Numbered from the stretch's first letter, positions 46,149-57,310 are shown. The stretch: 64,000 bases of DNA from Oscheius onirici (GCA_932521025.1 OW051471.1:10044001-10108000); one strand, 5' to 3'. Numbers and translations are program-made. Notes: a model not told the origin generated them from the sequence alone.

Positions 46149-47489
46149 TTACGAGACGACGAACACGGCTTGTCCAAATTTCCAGCAGATGGCGATAATC
46201 CCAGTAGACCAGAAACTAATGTAAGCCCGTCGAACCTTTCTATACAAGACGTTGTTTAAAAAAAGTAAACAACTTACTTATTGAAAGCTAAATAAATTAT
46301 GGCGCTCTGTACATTGATGAGGCGCCATGCAATACAAGAGGCATAATATAATTGGCTACTATCCAATACACCGTCGACTGAAATATAGCCTGTCACTAAC
46401 TGGAAAACTGGAAGCAAAATTCCTATCAGTAGAGCTTGCATAGCCAGACTCCATTCCTTTTTAATGTTAACTTCTTTTCTCTGAAGACGGTAATGAAGAA
46501 GGAAACACCGTCGAAATACCTTTTTGATCATAAAAATCATGAGGAACAGATATAGAATCGAAGTAGCAAAAAGAACAATCACCCTCCAATTGTTTCGACG
46601 AAGAACGATTTAGCTAAGTTTGTTTTTAGCTTAACAAAGTATAGACCTACCGACAAGGTAATGAATCAGCTGTTGTATGACTGGACCAAAAAGCTTCTCG
46701 CTATCCGTGTTCCACATAGCTGTTGCCACGCTTCCAGGCATTACGACTAGAAGCGGGAGAATGAAGGTACTCTGAAACGACGGTTTGTCTTCAGTAAAAA
46801 CACTGTATATTGGGGATGCCGTAGACAGTGTGGAAAGGAGTACAGTATTATAGTAAGAAGAAATATGAAAATAACCTACAGCGTATATCCACCCTCTGTC
46901 AAATACCGATCGGCGTTCCAGGATGATAACGGTAAAACGATTGTAACTCAAGATAAAGTTTAAGACCACTGTGTACTTCCAAAGAGTCTGTTTCATTGCT
47001 TTGACAATCTGAAATGGTGTTAATCAAAAGTTTTGCAGGTTTGAGACATATCCATTAGCCATGTTCATTGTCAGTTGCAAACATTCTGAAACTTGAATCC
47101 AGAACATGGTTTTGTAAGTCCGATTCTTCCAGAGCTCCTTGTCAAAGAAGAATCTGTTATAATAACCTTTGTGTCCAAACAAAAACCTACGACAAGAATG
47201 GGAAGATTGGCCGGGAGAAAAGTTATGGAGCAAACCAAATACACGAATTCGCGCCAGAATGTAACCTCTAAACGTGGGTTTAAGATTTTTCTGAAATGTT
47301 TATACCTGGAGGATAATACCCAACTCTTGAGAAATTCCAATCATATGCGTGCATCTGAAGCACAATCGAATATTCCGATTTGTGAACGCTTACCCTTACA
47401 AGAGGAATCGAAGCAAAGACAATAATAGAAGTACAAAAAATTGTGAGAAAAAGTATTAGCTTCCGCTCTGCTCTGGATTCAAACAGCAA
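46149..47489 (-). pseudogene. Family G serpentine receptor, copy G1 (damaged)
   Basis: Seven-transmembrane receptor of a nematode family I cannot assign to a named class (Srg-superfamily-like layout, with N-R-F-T-V-I near TM3). Nine exons align with the intact G2. The position of the initiator Met of G2 reads TTG here (47489-47487). The TM5 exon runs into TGA at 46579-46581 after V-E-T-I-G-G, and the L-F-A-T-S-I-L-Y-L-F sequence resumes in another frame. The C-terminal exon (R-R-A-Y-I-S-F-W-S-T-G) is open. Its stop is only about 30 bases upstream of the Argonaute's candidate first exon, on the same strand. Confidence 0.65.
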
Positions 47490-48061
47490 TAGTCTGCAGA
47501 AAAAGGTGCTAGTCACTCAATTCAAGTTTTGATCTTGTCGACTTTGGTAATGCAGTTTGCGCGCAATAAGTTCAAGAAAACTAATATGCAGTTCTGTTTA
47601 TTATTTAATGTTTATAAAAATGTCTTATCGCATCAGAAGAAGCGAGAAGTCTCGGAGTGGCGATAATCGAAGGTTGTGACATTCAGACTTTTTAAGCAAC
47701 AGGATCAGCAGCGCAGGATAGGCGACGCTGTATTACTGATTGTGTTCGCGTTCTTCTTACATTGTTATCCGACTGTCGATCATTTGGGCCCCTTACAATA
47801 CTGCAACCTCGTAATTTAATCATCTGCTAACTGCAATTTATCATTTTACGAGCATTTGAACCTTGTTCTTTGGTAGAATTAAATCTCTGCGCAGATCCAA
47901 TTAGGGTGTACGTACTTGCGGGATCAGGCTCCTACGAGAATTGAATATTACCGCATTGTGAGTTAATTAAGGTACCCGTTCTCATGAGTAATTTAATGTT
48001 ACCGAAAATTAAATTACCCGCAACCTAGCAGGAACAAAGAATATGCAGTCTCAGCCAAGCT
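47490..48061. other. Intergenic between divergent receptors G1 and H1
   Basis: About 570 bases with no supported gene. Presumably it contains both upstream regions. ORF fragments here are noise. Confidence 0.5.
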
Positions 48062-49637
48062 ATGGACAGCCAGGAACAACGTCTTTTCACAAGACTCCTG
48101 ATATTTTTCATCATTCTTGTTGGAATAATTGGCGGATGGTCGTTTTTCGTGGTAAGTATCCGGTGTCCCAAAATATGTGAAAAGGTACGGCTAAACAAAG
48201 AATTTGACATCAAAATTCGCCCAATTTGTTGCGATAGTAAGTCGAATTTAGTTTTTAAGCAAGCTTTTGCAGTTCTCAATGACTCTAATAGGGCGGTCTA
48301 CTTTCTATTGAGCATCATCTTTCTAGCAGTCAAATTTCCAATTATCATCATTTTTATGACAAACTCTGAACACAACCCCGCATATCTGTTCCTAGCCCTT
48401 TTCGAGGCATTAAACTGTCTCCAGTTGGAATTCATGATTGACAGCTGGTACTGGGTTTTTGCGACACACACCCTGAACTATTCCTTACACGGTTTTTACT
48501 TTGCATTAAGCTTACAAAGATTGACTGTCACCTTTCTACAGCCATACAAAATCTTCAGAAGCAAGTGGATTATCCCGGTGGGTATTTTAGTAATGTCAGC
48601 CTAATGCAACAATTGGTTCAGATCACTGTTGTAACTACAGGTCTGTTTCCAATACCTTGGACTGCTGGAGAAGCATTGGAATACTACACTTATGAGACCG
48701 GCACCACAGTAAGCGTCAAAGAGGCAATCAAAGATGGTATGCAGATTTATGAAGGTAACGTTTTTCCTACTCCTTTTCTTAAAATTAAAATAACCCGTTT
48801 CAATGAGAGAGACGAGCTCTGGGAGATAACTCTTCACAAGCGGGTGCTTCCTGAGGGAGCGGGTTGCTTCAGCGACACGCTCAAATCAAGCCGTTCCTTC
48901 TGTGGTAGCAATAAATTTTAACGAGTTGAAGAACAAGATAATCAGATTAGTCAGCTTCTTTCATGAATGAACAGAGCGCCACTATTTCACAATTAGTCGG
49001 TCCTTCCTGTATGGTCTCTGCTCACAAGAGAAGCTGTGACGATGATCTTAAACGGACTCTTCAAGTCATTTACGAAAAATGTGGGGAAAACTACAACTAT
49101 GTAAGACATTTCTAGCCAGGAAGCTTGCTGTGTTGTCAAACGAATAGATACAACTTTTCTTTTTCCCCAGATTCATCTCCAAATCTTGATCTTGGAATGT
49201 TTGTTTTAGGCTTCAAGAAGTTCAAAATTGAGCACGACTACAAGTTGTCAATGCTCTCTGGACTGATTTACGTGTCTGTTATTCTTTTCCACTTATTCAA
49301 GGTTGCACCCTAACCATAGAAGAAACATCCTAAACTTTAGAGAAACGTCCAAGGCAATGCCAAGGAGATAAACATGACCGCACAACTATTCTTGACGAAC
49401 CTGATTTTTGTTTCTTCGTCATATTATTACTTCACCGTTTTCAACAACAAACACGCTGGATATTACATGTACCATCAGGGTGAACTCGTTTTGCGCTTTT
49501 GACACATTCAGAACACTGTGATTTATCTATTATTTGACCAGTAAGAAATATATAAGTGAACATCAAATTCGATTCAGAACGCTTCGAAAAACGTACATTT
49601 ATTTTTGGTCTTCTGGAAGTTGCCGTCTACTACTATG
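48062..49637 (+). pseudogene. Family G/H serpentine receptor, copy H1 (nonsense codon)
   Basis: Aligns exon for exon with the intact H2 at 54109-55460. The N-terminus is D-S-Q-E-Q-R-L-F-T-R-L, then N-R-A-V-Y-F-L-L-S-I-I-F-L-A-V-K-F-P, L-N-C-L-Q-L, and F-R-S-K-W-I-I-P after TM4. Exon 6 reads L-V-L-R-F and then TGA at 49500-49502, where H2 has Gly followed by H-V-Q-N-T-V-I-Y-L-L-F-D. The downstream frame and the last exon (T-L-R-K-T-Y-I-Y-F-W) are still open. The stop removes the final TM segment. Intron 4 is enlarged to about 400 bases. It is a very young pseudogene, or a truncated receptor. Confidence 0.7.
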
Positions 49638-49796
49638 AAGAATTCCTTTGTGAATAACAAGTGTTGCTTCGCATAAGCTTTCAGCTCATCTTGAACCTTT
49701 GAAACACATAAACGGTTCATTTAGAAAACGAGGCCAAATTACAAACGCGTTACATGTTTACCATTAAATTAAATACTGAAGCATTGTAGATGAACC

Positions 49797-51122
49797 TTAG
49801 AACGCTGTTTCAGTAGCTTTAACAGACGCGACCGAAACAGTTACAGTTTTCGGAGAGTAGGCGTGAATACTCCCAGTTGTCCAGAAACTAATGTAGGAGC
49901 GTCGGACCTGTCTAAAAGCAGAGCTTTTAATGAACAAACTACTAACCGATTGAACAACAAGTAGATAAAGGTGCTTTGAAAGTTCATGAGTCGCCATGAT
50001 GCGCTTGAAATATAGTATAGTTGACTGCTATCGAGCCTGTGTTGAGCCGAAACGTAGCCTGTCACTAACTGCATCATCGGAATGAACGTGCCCATCAGTA
50101 GTGATTGCATAGTTAAACTCCATTCTTGCCTAATATTTGCTTCTTTTCTCTAAAGGGACAAATATTCGAAGGCGAGAATTTAAACACCTTTCTGAGCATG
50201 AAGATCATGAGACATAAATACAGAGTAGAGGTGGCACAGACTACGAAAAGAAGAGAATAAAATCCGCTTGGTTCAAAAACGTGAAAGTGAACTTAATGCA
50301 TTGTAAAAATCAAAAATCAGAAGAAAACTTACTAAAGATAAACATGATGAGTTCGTTTGTGGAGGGATTGAAGTATTTCCAGCTGTCTGTCGAATAAATG
50401 CAGTTTGCCACAAACCCGGGTAGTAAACATATAAGTGGAAAGACGACGATACTCTGAACGTAATGTTTTTAATATCTTTTAATGAGGATCGGAGGATGCT
50501 CAAAACCTACTCTATAAATCCACTTGTTGTCAAAAACCGAATTGCGCCCCATTACGATGACTGTGAGCCGATTGTAGCTCAAGATGAAGTTTAGGACAAT
50601 GGTGTACATTAGAAGCATTTGGTCAACAGCTTGCACAATCTAAATCGGAATACAGACAACTCTTAGGAATTTAGACTCCTCCAGCCGACATGTGCAGCAA
50701 TAGTTGAAGAGTTTCTGAAACTTGAATCCAGAACATAATTTTATAGGTGCGATTCTTCCAGAGCTCCTTGTCGTAGAAGAAAATCTGAACTGAAACTGTT
50801 GGTGAAATCTGTGAATAACCCACGACCAGGATAGGAACATTAGCTGGAAAGAACGCAATGGAAAAGATTAAATTGGCGAACTCGCGCCAGACTGTAACCT
50901 CTAAACTGGGACAAAGGGTTTAGCTGGAACCGGTAACTACCTGGAGGATAATATCCACTTCTGGAAAAATTCCAATCATACGCGTGCATCTGAACCAAAA
51001 TTCGCTTTTCTTCCTTTTGAACTGACTCTTATCAACGGCATAGAAGCAAAGAATAGAACGACGATTCCAGAAATGGCAAGAAAAATGATAAATTTGCGTT
51101 CTGCTCTGGTTTCAAACAGCAT
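49797..51122 (-). CDS. Family G serpentine receptor, copy G2 (intact)
   Basis: Seven-transmembrane receptor of about 334 residues in nine small exons, all joining in phase. The start is M-L-F-E-T-R-A-E-R-K-F at 51122. Later blocks are Y-D-W-N-F-S-R-S-G-Y-Y-P-P (extracellular), D-K-E-L-W-K-N-R-T-Y-K-I-M-F-W-I-Q-V-S-E, L-S-Y-N-R-L-T-V-I-V (end of TM3), V-F-D-N-K-W-I-Y, S-Q-L-Y-Y-I-S-S-A-S-W-R-L, and R-R-S-Y-I-S-F-W-T-T-G after TM7. It shares exon positions and the F-W-x-T/S-G tail with H1/H2, so G and H are two branches of one family. It lacks the PYR motif of Str-superfamily receptors. Function as a chemoreceptor is inferred. Confidence 0.7.
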
Positions 51123-51605
51123 ATCGCTTGCTATTGGATGGTGAGAAGTGAGAACTTTGACATGAGGCTTAATCTCATTGACCCCGCTAACTATCTGATG
51201 TGAGACACGGTAGGTCTTATGATCACACGACATAGAATGAGAATGCAACTGCAAAGATAACCTAGTGATCGTCAAAGAAGTGACCACATTGACCGGTTCA
51301 AGAAGAAGATTTGTCTAGAGGTGAGCGGTGACCGCTTTGCCTTACTCACAATCAGATATGTTTCCAAACAAAGAGTAGAGACCGAAGATTATCAAATGGT
51401 CATTTGAAACAACATGTTAACAAACAGTTTTTAGAGTGGGAAAAGTTTGGCAGAGCTCAAAATATTGCGTATTTAGCTTGTAAACATATTCATCGTTTCA
51501 GTACAGTCTAAGTACGCCAAAGGTTCAGCTACAATGAATAAAACTTTATTCAAATCCATTGAGAAATATTTACACAAAAAGTATTGTATGATGGCTAGCT
51601 GAAGC
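51123..51605. other. Intergenic between receptors G3 and G2
   Basis: About 480 bases holding the upstream region of G2 and the downstream flank of G3 (tandem, same strand). Nothing else is recognisable. Confidence 0.5.
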
Positions 51606-52930
51606 CTAACTTGGAATTTCAGTAGGTTGTGAAGCAATCGAAGCAGAAACCGATGTGACTGGCCAAGTTTCAATACTTCCAGTAGTCCAGAAGCTTATGT
51701 AAGCGCGTCGAACTTTTCTAAACAAAATGTGTTTAGAGAAGGCGAACAACTAACCTATTGAAAGCCAAGTAGATGAAGGTACTCTGAAAATTGACCAAAC
51801 GCCAACCAACGCAAGAAATGTAATAGAGTTGACTACTATCCAGTCTGTTCCAGGCCGAAATGTATATCGTCACTAACTGAACCATCGGAATGAAAGTTCC
51901 CATCAGTAAAGACTGCATGGTGAGATTCCATTCCTTTTTGATATTCACCTCATTTCTCTGAATTTGATGAAAACATGCAGAAAAAAATACAATTACTTTT
52001 TTGATCATGAAGATCATGAGGAAGAAATACTGAACTGTCGTTGCACAAACAACAAAAAGACACGAGTAGAATCCTCCCGGTTCATCCATTTTTGTGTTGT
52101 CTAAACTTGATTATAGTGGAAAACAGAAGAAATACCGTAGATGTAAGCAATATATCGTTGCATCGAAGGTCTAAAGTACTCCCAGCTGTCGGTTGAATGG
52201 ATACAGTCGCTTACAAAGCCAGGCACTACCAAGAGAAGAGGTATCATGAACACGCTCTGAAAATGATACATTCTCTCACTGTGGAAAGTATTCGGGCCGG
52301 TAACTGTCAAAAACCTACGGTATAGATCCATTTGCTGTCAAAGACAGAGTTGCGTGCCAGAACAATCACTGTGACGCGATTTTAACTCAGGATAAAATTC
52401 AGGACTATTGTGTATAGTAACAGCATCTGCTTTAACGCTTCGACCATCTTAAATTCTTATAGTTAATGTTAACATTTGCTAAACCTTTCCAGCGGACATG
52501 TGCATCAGAAGTTGGAGACTTTCTGAAACTTGGATCCAGAACATGATTTTGTAGGTTCGATTCTTCCAGAGCTCCTTGTCGTAGAAGAAAATCTGGTTTT
52601 GCTGTGTTTTGCCTAAAGACAACTCACGATGAGGATAGGAACATTAGCTGGGAAGAAGGTAATGGAGAATATCAAGTAGACAAACTCTCGCTCAACTGTG
52701 ATCTCTGAACAGAGTTTACATTTTTTTAGACAGTGTATCCTCACCTGGTGGATAATATCCAACTCTGGGCAGATTCCAAGCGTATGAATACATCTGAATC
52801 AAAATTATGTTCTCAGTTGTTCATTATACCCTACCCTAACAAGAGGAATCGCAGCAAGGAACAGAATAGAAATTCCGGAAATGTTAAGGAAAATCACGAA
52901 TTTGTGTTCTGTTCTGGTTTCGAACAACAT
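51606..52930 (-). pseudogene. Family G serpentine receptor, copy G3 (nonsense codon, fused 5')
   Basis: Aligns with G2 over its whole length, from M-L-F-E-T-R-T-E-H-K at 52930 to R-R-A-Y-I-S-F-W-T-T-G-S-I-E at the C-terminus, with the same introns. At the end of TM3, where G2 reads L-S-Y-N-R, G3 has TAA (52384-52382) for the Tyr codon, one base from TAC. The sequence beyond still aligns. Immediately upstream of the Met the reading frame continues without a stop into a tandem-repeat coding region (52931-53688), so the receptor sits as the 3' part of a chimeric frame. Confidence 0.75.
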
Positions 52931-53688
52931 CGCGATTCTACCGGCCATCGGAGCTGCCTGTTGTTTCTTGCCAGCGAATGGATCAGCCACGTTGGCGAGG
53001 GTCATGTAGTTGGGATCCTGAGTGCCAGCCATAGCAGCAGCTTTCGGCTTGTTCTTTCCAGCAAATGGATCGGCTACATTTGCCAGAGTCATGTAGTTGG
53101 GAACCTGGTGCCGGCCATCGGGGCAGCAGCTTTGGGCTTGTTTTTTCCAGCAAAAGGATCAGCCACGTTGGCTAGCGTCATATAGTTCGGATCTGGAGCT
53201 CCAGCCATGGGAGCAGCTTTGGGCTTGTTCTTTCCGGCGAACGGATCGGCAACGTTGGCCAATGTGTTAACAAACTAATGTTCACACAAAATTCTCTATT
53301 TCTACCATATAATTCGGATCCTGAGTACCTGCCATCGGAGCGGCTGCATTGGGCTTTGCTTTACCCGCAAAAGGGTCGGCTACATTTGCCAAAGTCATGT
53401 AGTTAGAATCTTGCGTTCCAGCCATAGGAGCAGCTGCTTTGGGCTTGTTCTTTCCTGCGAATTGATCCGCCACATTGGCGAGAGTCTGAAAACGCAAAAA
53501 TATCTTCCGATCCGAAGAAAACCTACCATGTAGTTCGGATCGGCTGATCGGGCAATATTCTGAAAAGTAGATATTTTGAGTAAACAAATAAAGTTGTGCT
53601 GCAGTCTTCGAAGAGAAACTGGTAGAAACCTACTGGTTGGCGGCTCTGAAAATATGGTCTTTTATTTGTAAGGAGTAGAGCTAACCAT
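52931..53688 (-). CDS. Tandem-repeat coding region (DPNYMTLANVADPFAGK), fused to receptor G3
   Basis: Six copies of a unit of about 30 residues, consensus DPNYMTLANVADPFAGK followed by a K-P-K-A-A-A-P-M-A-G-T-Q linker, unit length about 90 bases. The likely start ATG (53688-53686) is the last codon of its exon, then S-R-Q-P, N-I-A-R-S-A and the units follow. Exons begin at T-L-A-N-V-A-D and end at D-P-N-Y-M, all phase 0. The acceptor before unit 3 reads AC instead of AG (about 53268), and one base is missing between units 4 and 5 (about 53108). Units 5-6 run in frame into the Met of receptor G3. A TATAAAT box lies about 60 bases upstream. The repeat family is unknown to me. Confidence 0.65.
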
Positions 53689-54108
53689 GTTGTAGAGGAA
53701 GTAGGCTTCAAGTTTGTGTAGCACATCGAAAATAGTTGAATTTATATACTGTTCCAGAAAACAGTTTTATTATTTTCTCTGTATTACATCATACCAATAT
53801 GTATTCTACTCAAGCGTCAATAAAACTGTTTTTTAGGCATTGTGAAGAAACGTTTGACTTACTAATAATTAAATTTTGTCCAAGAAGTTAGTCTCTAGTT
53901 CTTTTTTTACGTCGCTTGCTTTTATGATTCATTACTCGATCACGTCAGATCCGTGGTACGTGACCTTTCCATGCGTCAATGTGACCATTAGTTCAGTTAC
54001 TCTTTCAATTTTTTTACTGTAGCTCATATGAGTAATTTGTTTACCACTCCGAGAATTGGATTATTCGCAGATCGGCAAAAAGAAAGCTATGCACTGCAAA
54101 CTTTGGCA
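53689..54108. other. Divergent promoter region between the repeat gene and receptor H2
   Basis: About 420 bases. TATAAATTC at about 53740-53748 (minus strand) is placed to serve the repeat gene. No ORF or RNA is supported. Confidence 0.45.
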
Positions 54109-55460
54109 ATGAGCAGTCAGGAGCAGCGTCTTTTCACAAGGCTTTTCGTCGTTTTCGCCGTTCTTGTCGTACTCATCGTTAGTTGGCCATTCTTTGTGGT
54201 AAACGCCAAGTTTTTTTGAACTGATTTTTTTCTAGGTTCATCTAAAAGAAGATTTCGAGGTCACAGCTCGCCCAGTAAATCATGATAGTAAGTGAGATCA
54301 TTTGTTTTCAAACAACTCTTAGTCTTCAACGATTCAAACAGAGTCGTCTATTTTCTCTTGAGCATCATCTTCCTAGCCGTCAAGTTCCCAATCGTCATCA
54401 TCTTTATCACAAATGTCAAAAACAATCCGGTGTACCTGTACCTATCAGTTTTTGAGACTTTGAACTGTCTCCAGTTACAATTCATGCTTGACAGTTACTA
54501 CTGGGTGTTTGCAAGACACACTCTGGACTATTCCCTACACGGATTTTACCTTCTTCTCTGTTATCAGAGAGTAGCTGTAACATTTCTTCAGCCTTTCAAA
54601 ATATTCAGAAGCAAGTGGATTGTTCCCGTAGGATCTCGATTAGTTTCAGAGAAAATACCAAAAGTTCAGATAGCCTTTGTTGTAATTGCATTGTTTCCAA
54701 TACCGTGGACTGTCGGAGAGGCTTTGGAGTATTATACGTATGTGACCGGAACGCTATTCAGCATTAAGGATAATCTGAAGGATTTTTTTATGGTTTATGA
54801 GGGTAAGTTAACAGAACATACTTTTGCTTGAATTACTAAAGTTACCAAAGTAGAAGTTTTCACGTAAACTCGTCTATGCTAACGCTATCGTAGTAAAATT
54901 TTTTCGATTATAGCCGGTTTTGAACGGTTTTGTCAGTCAAGCCCTATTTTCTGTTACACCGTGTAATTTCAGTAAAAAGTTTTTTCTATCCTTTCCTTAT
55001 ATTGTTCTTAGCAATATTTACAATTGTTGCAGGCTTCAAGCAGTTCAAAAACTCCCACGACTATCAGCTGTCAATGGTCTCCGGATTACTATACTTGGCT
55101 GTCTTTGTTTTTCATTACTTCAAAGTTCAATTCATCAACTCAGAACTAATAAAACATTCAGAGGAACACTCGAGGAAATAAGAAGGAACTAAGCATGACT
55201 GGACAGCTGTTCTTATCGAACATTCTTTTCGTACTGACCTCATTCTACTATTTCAAGATTTTCAATGGGAAAGACACTGGATACTACGAGTATCATCAAG
55301 CTGAACTTGCTTTGCGCCTCGGACACGTTCAGAACACTGTGATTTACCTACTTTTTGACGAGTAAGAACTCTTTCAGTAAACATTTAATAGCGTTTCAGA
55401 ACACTTCGAAAGACATACGTCACCTTTTGGTATTCCGGCAACTGTCGTCTAGTGCTGTGA
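54109..55460 (+). CDS. Family G/H serpentine receptor, copy H2 (intact)
   Basis: Seven exons (54109-54198, 54236-54287, 54323-54627, 54670-54802, 54973-55124, 55162-55361, 55400-55460) close in phase to 330 residues with about seven hydrophobic segments. The N-terminus is S-S-Q-E-Q-R-L-F-T-R-L. N-D-S-N-R-V-V-Y-F-L-L-S precedes TM2, then come Y-Q-R-V-A-V-T-F-L-Q-P-F-K-I-F-R-S-K-W and L-F-P-I-P-W-T-V-G-E-A-L-E-Y-Y-T-Y. The last exon reads L-R-K-T-Y-V-T-F-W-Y-S-G-N. The start was chosen by alignment with H1, although an upstream in-frame extension to 54028 is open. Single intact representative of the H branch in the window. Confidence 0.75.
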
Positions 55461-56040
55461 GAACATTTTAGCGGTCATTGTTGCTGATTATAAGACCGAG
55501 TTGAATGAATTATGTATTGATGAGTTGTTTGGGAAGGATACCAGAAAACTGGATATCAGTTCTTGTCTCTTGTTTGATCATTCGTTCATTACTTCACACT
55601 AATTTCAGCAGATGAAACATTTGGTCTGCATAATAGACTCCTAAGATATTGTCGATGTGGTCTCACAAAAACGAGGAGTAGAAAAGAATTGACACGATGA
55701 CTAGACTGTAGACGTAATCGAGAAAGTTTCTTGTTTTTCCTCTTCATTTCCTGTTGGGATTAGGACAAGGGCTATAGGCCACAGTGTCTGATAATTTTGA
55801 TGTACATTTTGCTGAGAAACTATCTGAATAGTAACTATTCTACTAAACTAGCTTCAACATACACTTTTTATACCTCCAGAGAAACATTCTTGTCGTCGAC
55901 CCTCACCCAATCAATCTTGTTGTTAGCAGCCCAGAGGTTGTCGGATTGGCAGGCTACCAGCTGACAGAGTCAGTTGATCCATTCTTTCCTCCCCGTTGGT
56001 CCCGTTCTTTTGACTTTTTGACAATTGGTCAGAGTTGCAG
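55461..56040. other. Intergenic
   Basis: About 580 bases between two plus-strand genes. CTGACAGAGTCAG near 55.96 kb is a short palindrome. No gene seen. Confidence 0.5.
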
Positions 56041-56480
56041 ATGAATCCGGTCGTTGTTCTGAGTCTTCTGTTTTTCCTCCTCGTCGCTGTTGGTAGTTTT
56101 CCAGCAGAAAATAACAGGGTTTGTTGAGAGTTGTGAATGACTACAGAAATAAATGCTTGTTTGGATAAAGGAAAAAAAAGTTTTTTTTTTCAGAAAGTCT
56201 CTACTTTACCCCAATGTGCTGCGGACGAAGACTGTCTTCACGCACTGTGTGCCTGCTGTGGGACCTGTTTGAAAGAGAACAATTTCAAGTAATCTTTCTG
56301 TTTCCGGCTACCCAAAATATATTCAGATGCAAGCTGAGAGCCGACGTTGACTGCTCCAGAGCGGAGATCCGCATTGAGGAGAACTTTAACAAGCTGACTC
56401 CCGAGGAGCGGACTGCCAGCAACGAGTTCTGGAAGTTTGCCATGAAGACGTTGAACGATTCGACTGTCATCACTCACTAA
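56041..56480 (+). CDS. Small secreted 8-cysteine protein
   Basis: Three exons (56041-56118, 56194-56288, 56327-56480) close in phase to 108 residues. Residues 1-19 are a strong signal peptide (M-N-P-V-V-V-L-S-L-L-F-F-L-L-V-A-V-G-S). The mature part has eight cysteines within 30 residues (C-x6-C-x4-C-A-C-C-x2-C-x7-C-x7-C) followed by a charged helical tail (N-K-L-T-P-E-E-R, then W-K-F-A-M-K-T-L). AATAAA lies about 60 bases after the stop. It is secreted and disulphide-bonded. The spacing does not match a family I can name with confidence. Confidence 0.75.
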
Positions 56481-56832
56481 GTGTCATTATGCTAGAGATA
56501 GCAGGTATTCCCCTCGGTTTCTATTATTTATAGCCAAGTAATAAAGTTCCATTTGAACGGTTTCCTTTGAATTGTTTCCAGCAGCTGTAACCAGAAGGAG
56601 GTTTCCTCCTTCTTGCGAGATCACTCTACTTTTCGCTGATTGATTGAGTGAAGCTGCAAGATGGATTGAGCTACTGCATACCCTGGTTCTGCGTACTTCG
56701 AGTTGCACAAATTTGCTACAAGGCTCAAATGTGTGAAATTAAGTTTTTTTTGGTTTGAGTAAAAAGTTGACTTTGTGAGCCTTCGAAAATCTGAATATAC
56801 TAGCTGCAGCAATTGAAACTAGAGCCATAAAT

Positions 56833-56952
56833 CTATTTCATGTCGTGTAGTTTTGACGGTGTTTTTGTAACAATGCCATAAAGCGTGAAAATTGAGACTA
56901 TGTCGGCCAAAGGTGGAAAGAAGATGCAGAACAAGCGAAAATAATCGTCCAT
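56833..56952 (-). pseudogene. Family F receptor first-exon fragment F5
   Basis: Thirty-nine residues starting MDDYFRLFC and matching TM1 of the intact family F receptor, up to T-P-S-K-L-H-D-M-K, then a TAG. No later exon is present. It is an isolated relic of a duplicated or deleted receptor. Confidence 0.75.
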
Positions 56953-57049
56953 TTGAACAGAAAAATGCAACCTCGCAACTGATTTTAGTTTAATGAGAAA
57001 GAAAAAAGAAAATAGATTCATCTGCAACCTTCATTCCGTCTCAGTTCAC

Positions 57050-57310
57050 TCAATTCAATATTTGTTGTAAAGCATCACTGGCATCACATCCTAAGATGAA
57101 AAGGGGAATGGCAGAGACATTGACACCCATGTTCTGAATACACTTCATCTTCGAGCCGTTTTCACGTGTTACCATTTGAACAAAACAGCGGAAGAACCCG
57201 TCTAATAAATGTTCAACTGTATCAAAGAACGTCCCGGTCAATGGCAAAGCCGCAGTGCCCAGAACTATCTCGTTCAAAAAATTTACAAAGTCATAATATC
57301 CTGTCTCCAC
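57050..57310 (-). CDS. Hypothetical ORF, 86 codons
   Basis: An open frame with natural-looking composition: alternating hydrophobic helices (F-V-N-F-L-N-E-I-V, then V-E-H-L-L-D-G-F-F-R-C-F-V-Q-M-V) and four cysteines. There is no ATG at the start, so it would have to be a 3' exon or relic. I recognise no family. Confidence 0.25.
   Translation of the reverse strand: METGYYDFVNFLNEIVLGTAALPLTGTFFDTVEHLLDGFFRCFVQMVTRENGSKMKCIQNMGVNVSAIPLFILGCDASDALQQILN

Noticed and set aside
46117..46151. Operon joining receptor G1 and the Argonaute
   Set aside because: The spacing of about 30 bases is shorter than usual nematode operon gaps, the genes are functionally unrelated and both are broken. Coincidental tandem placement is more likely.
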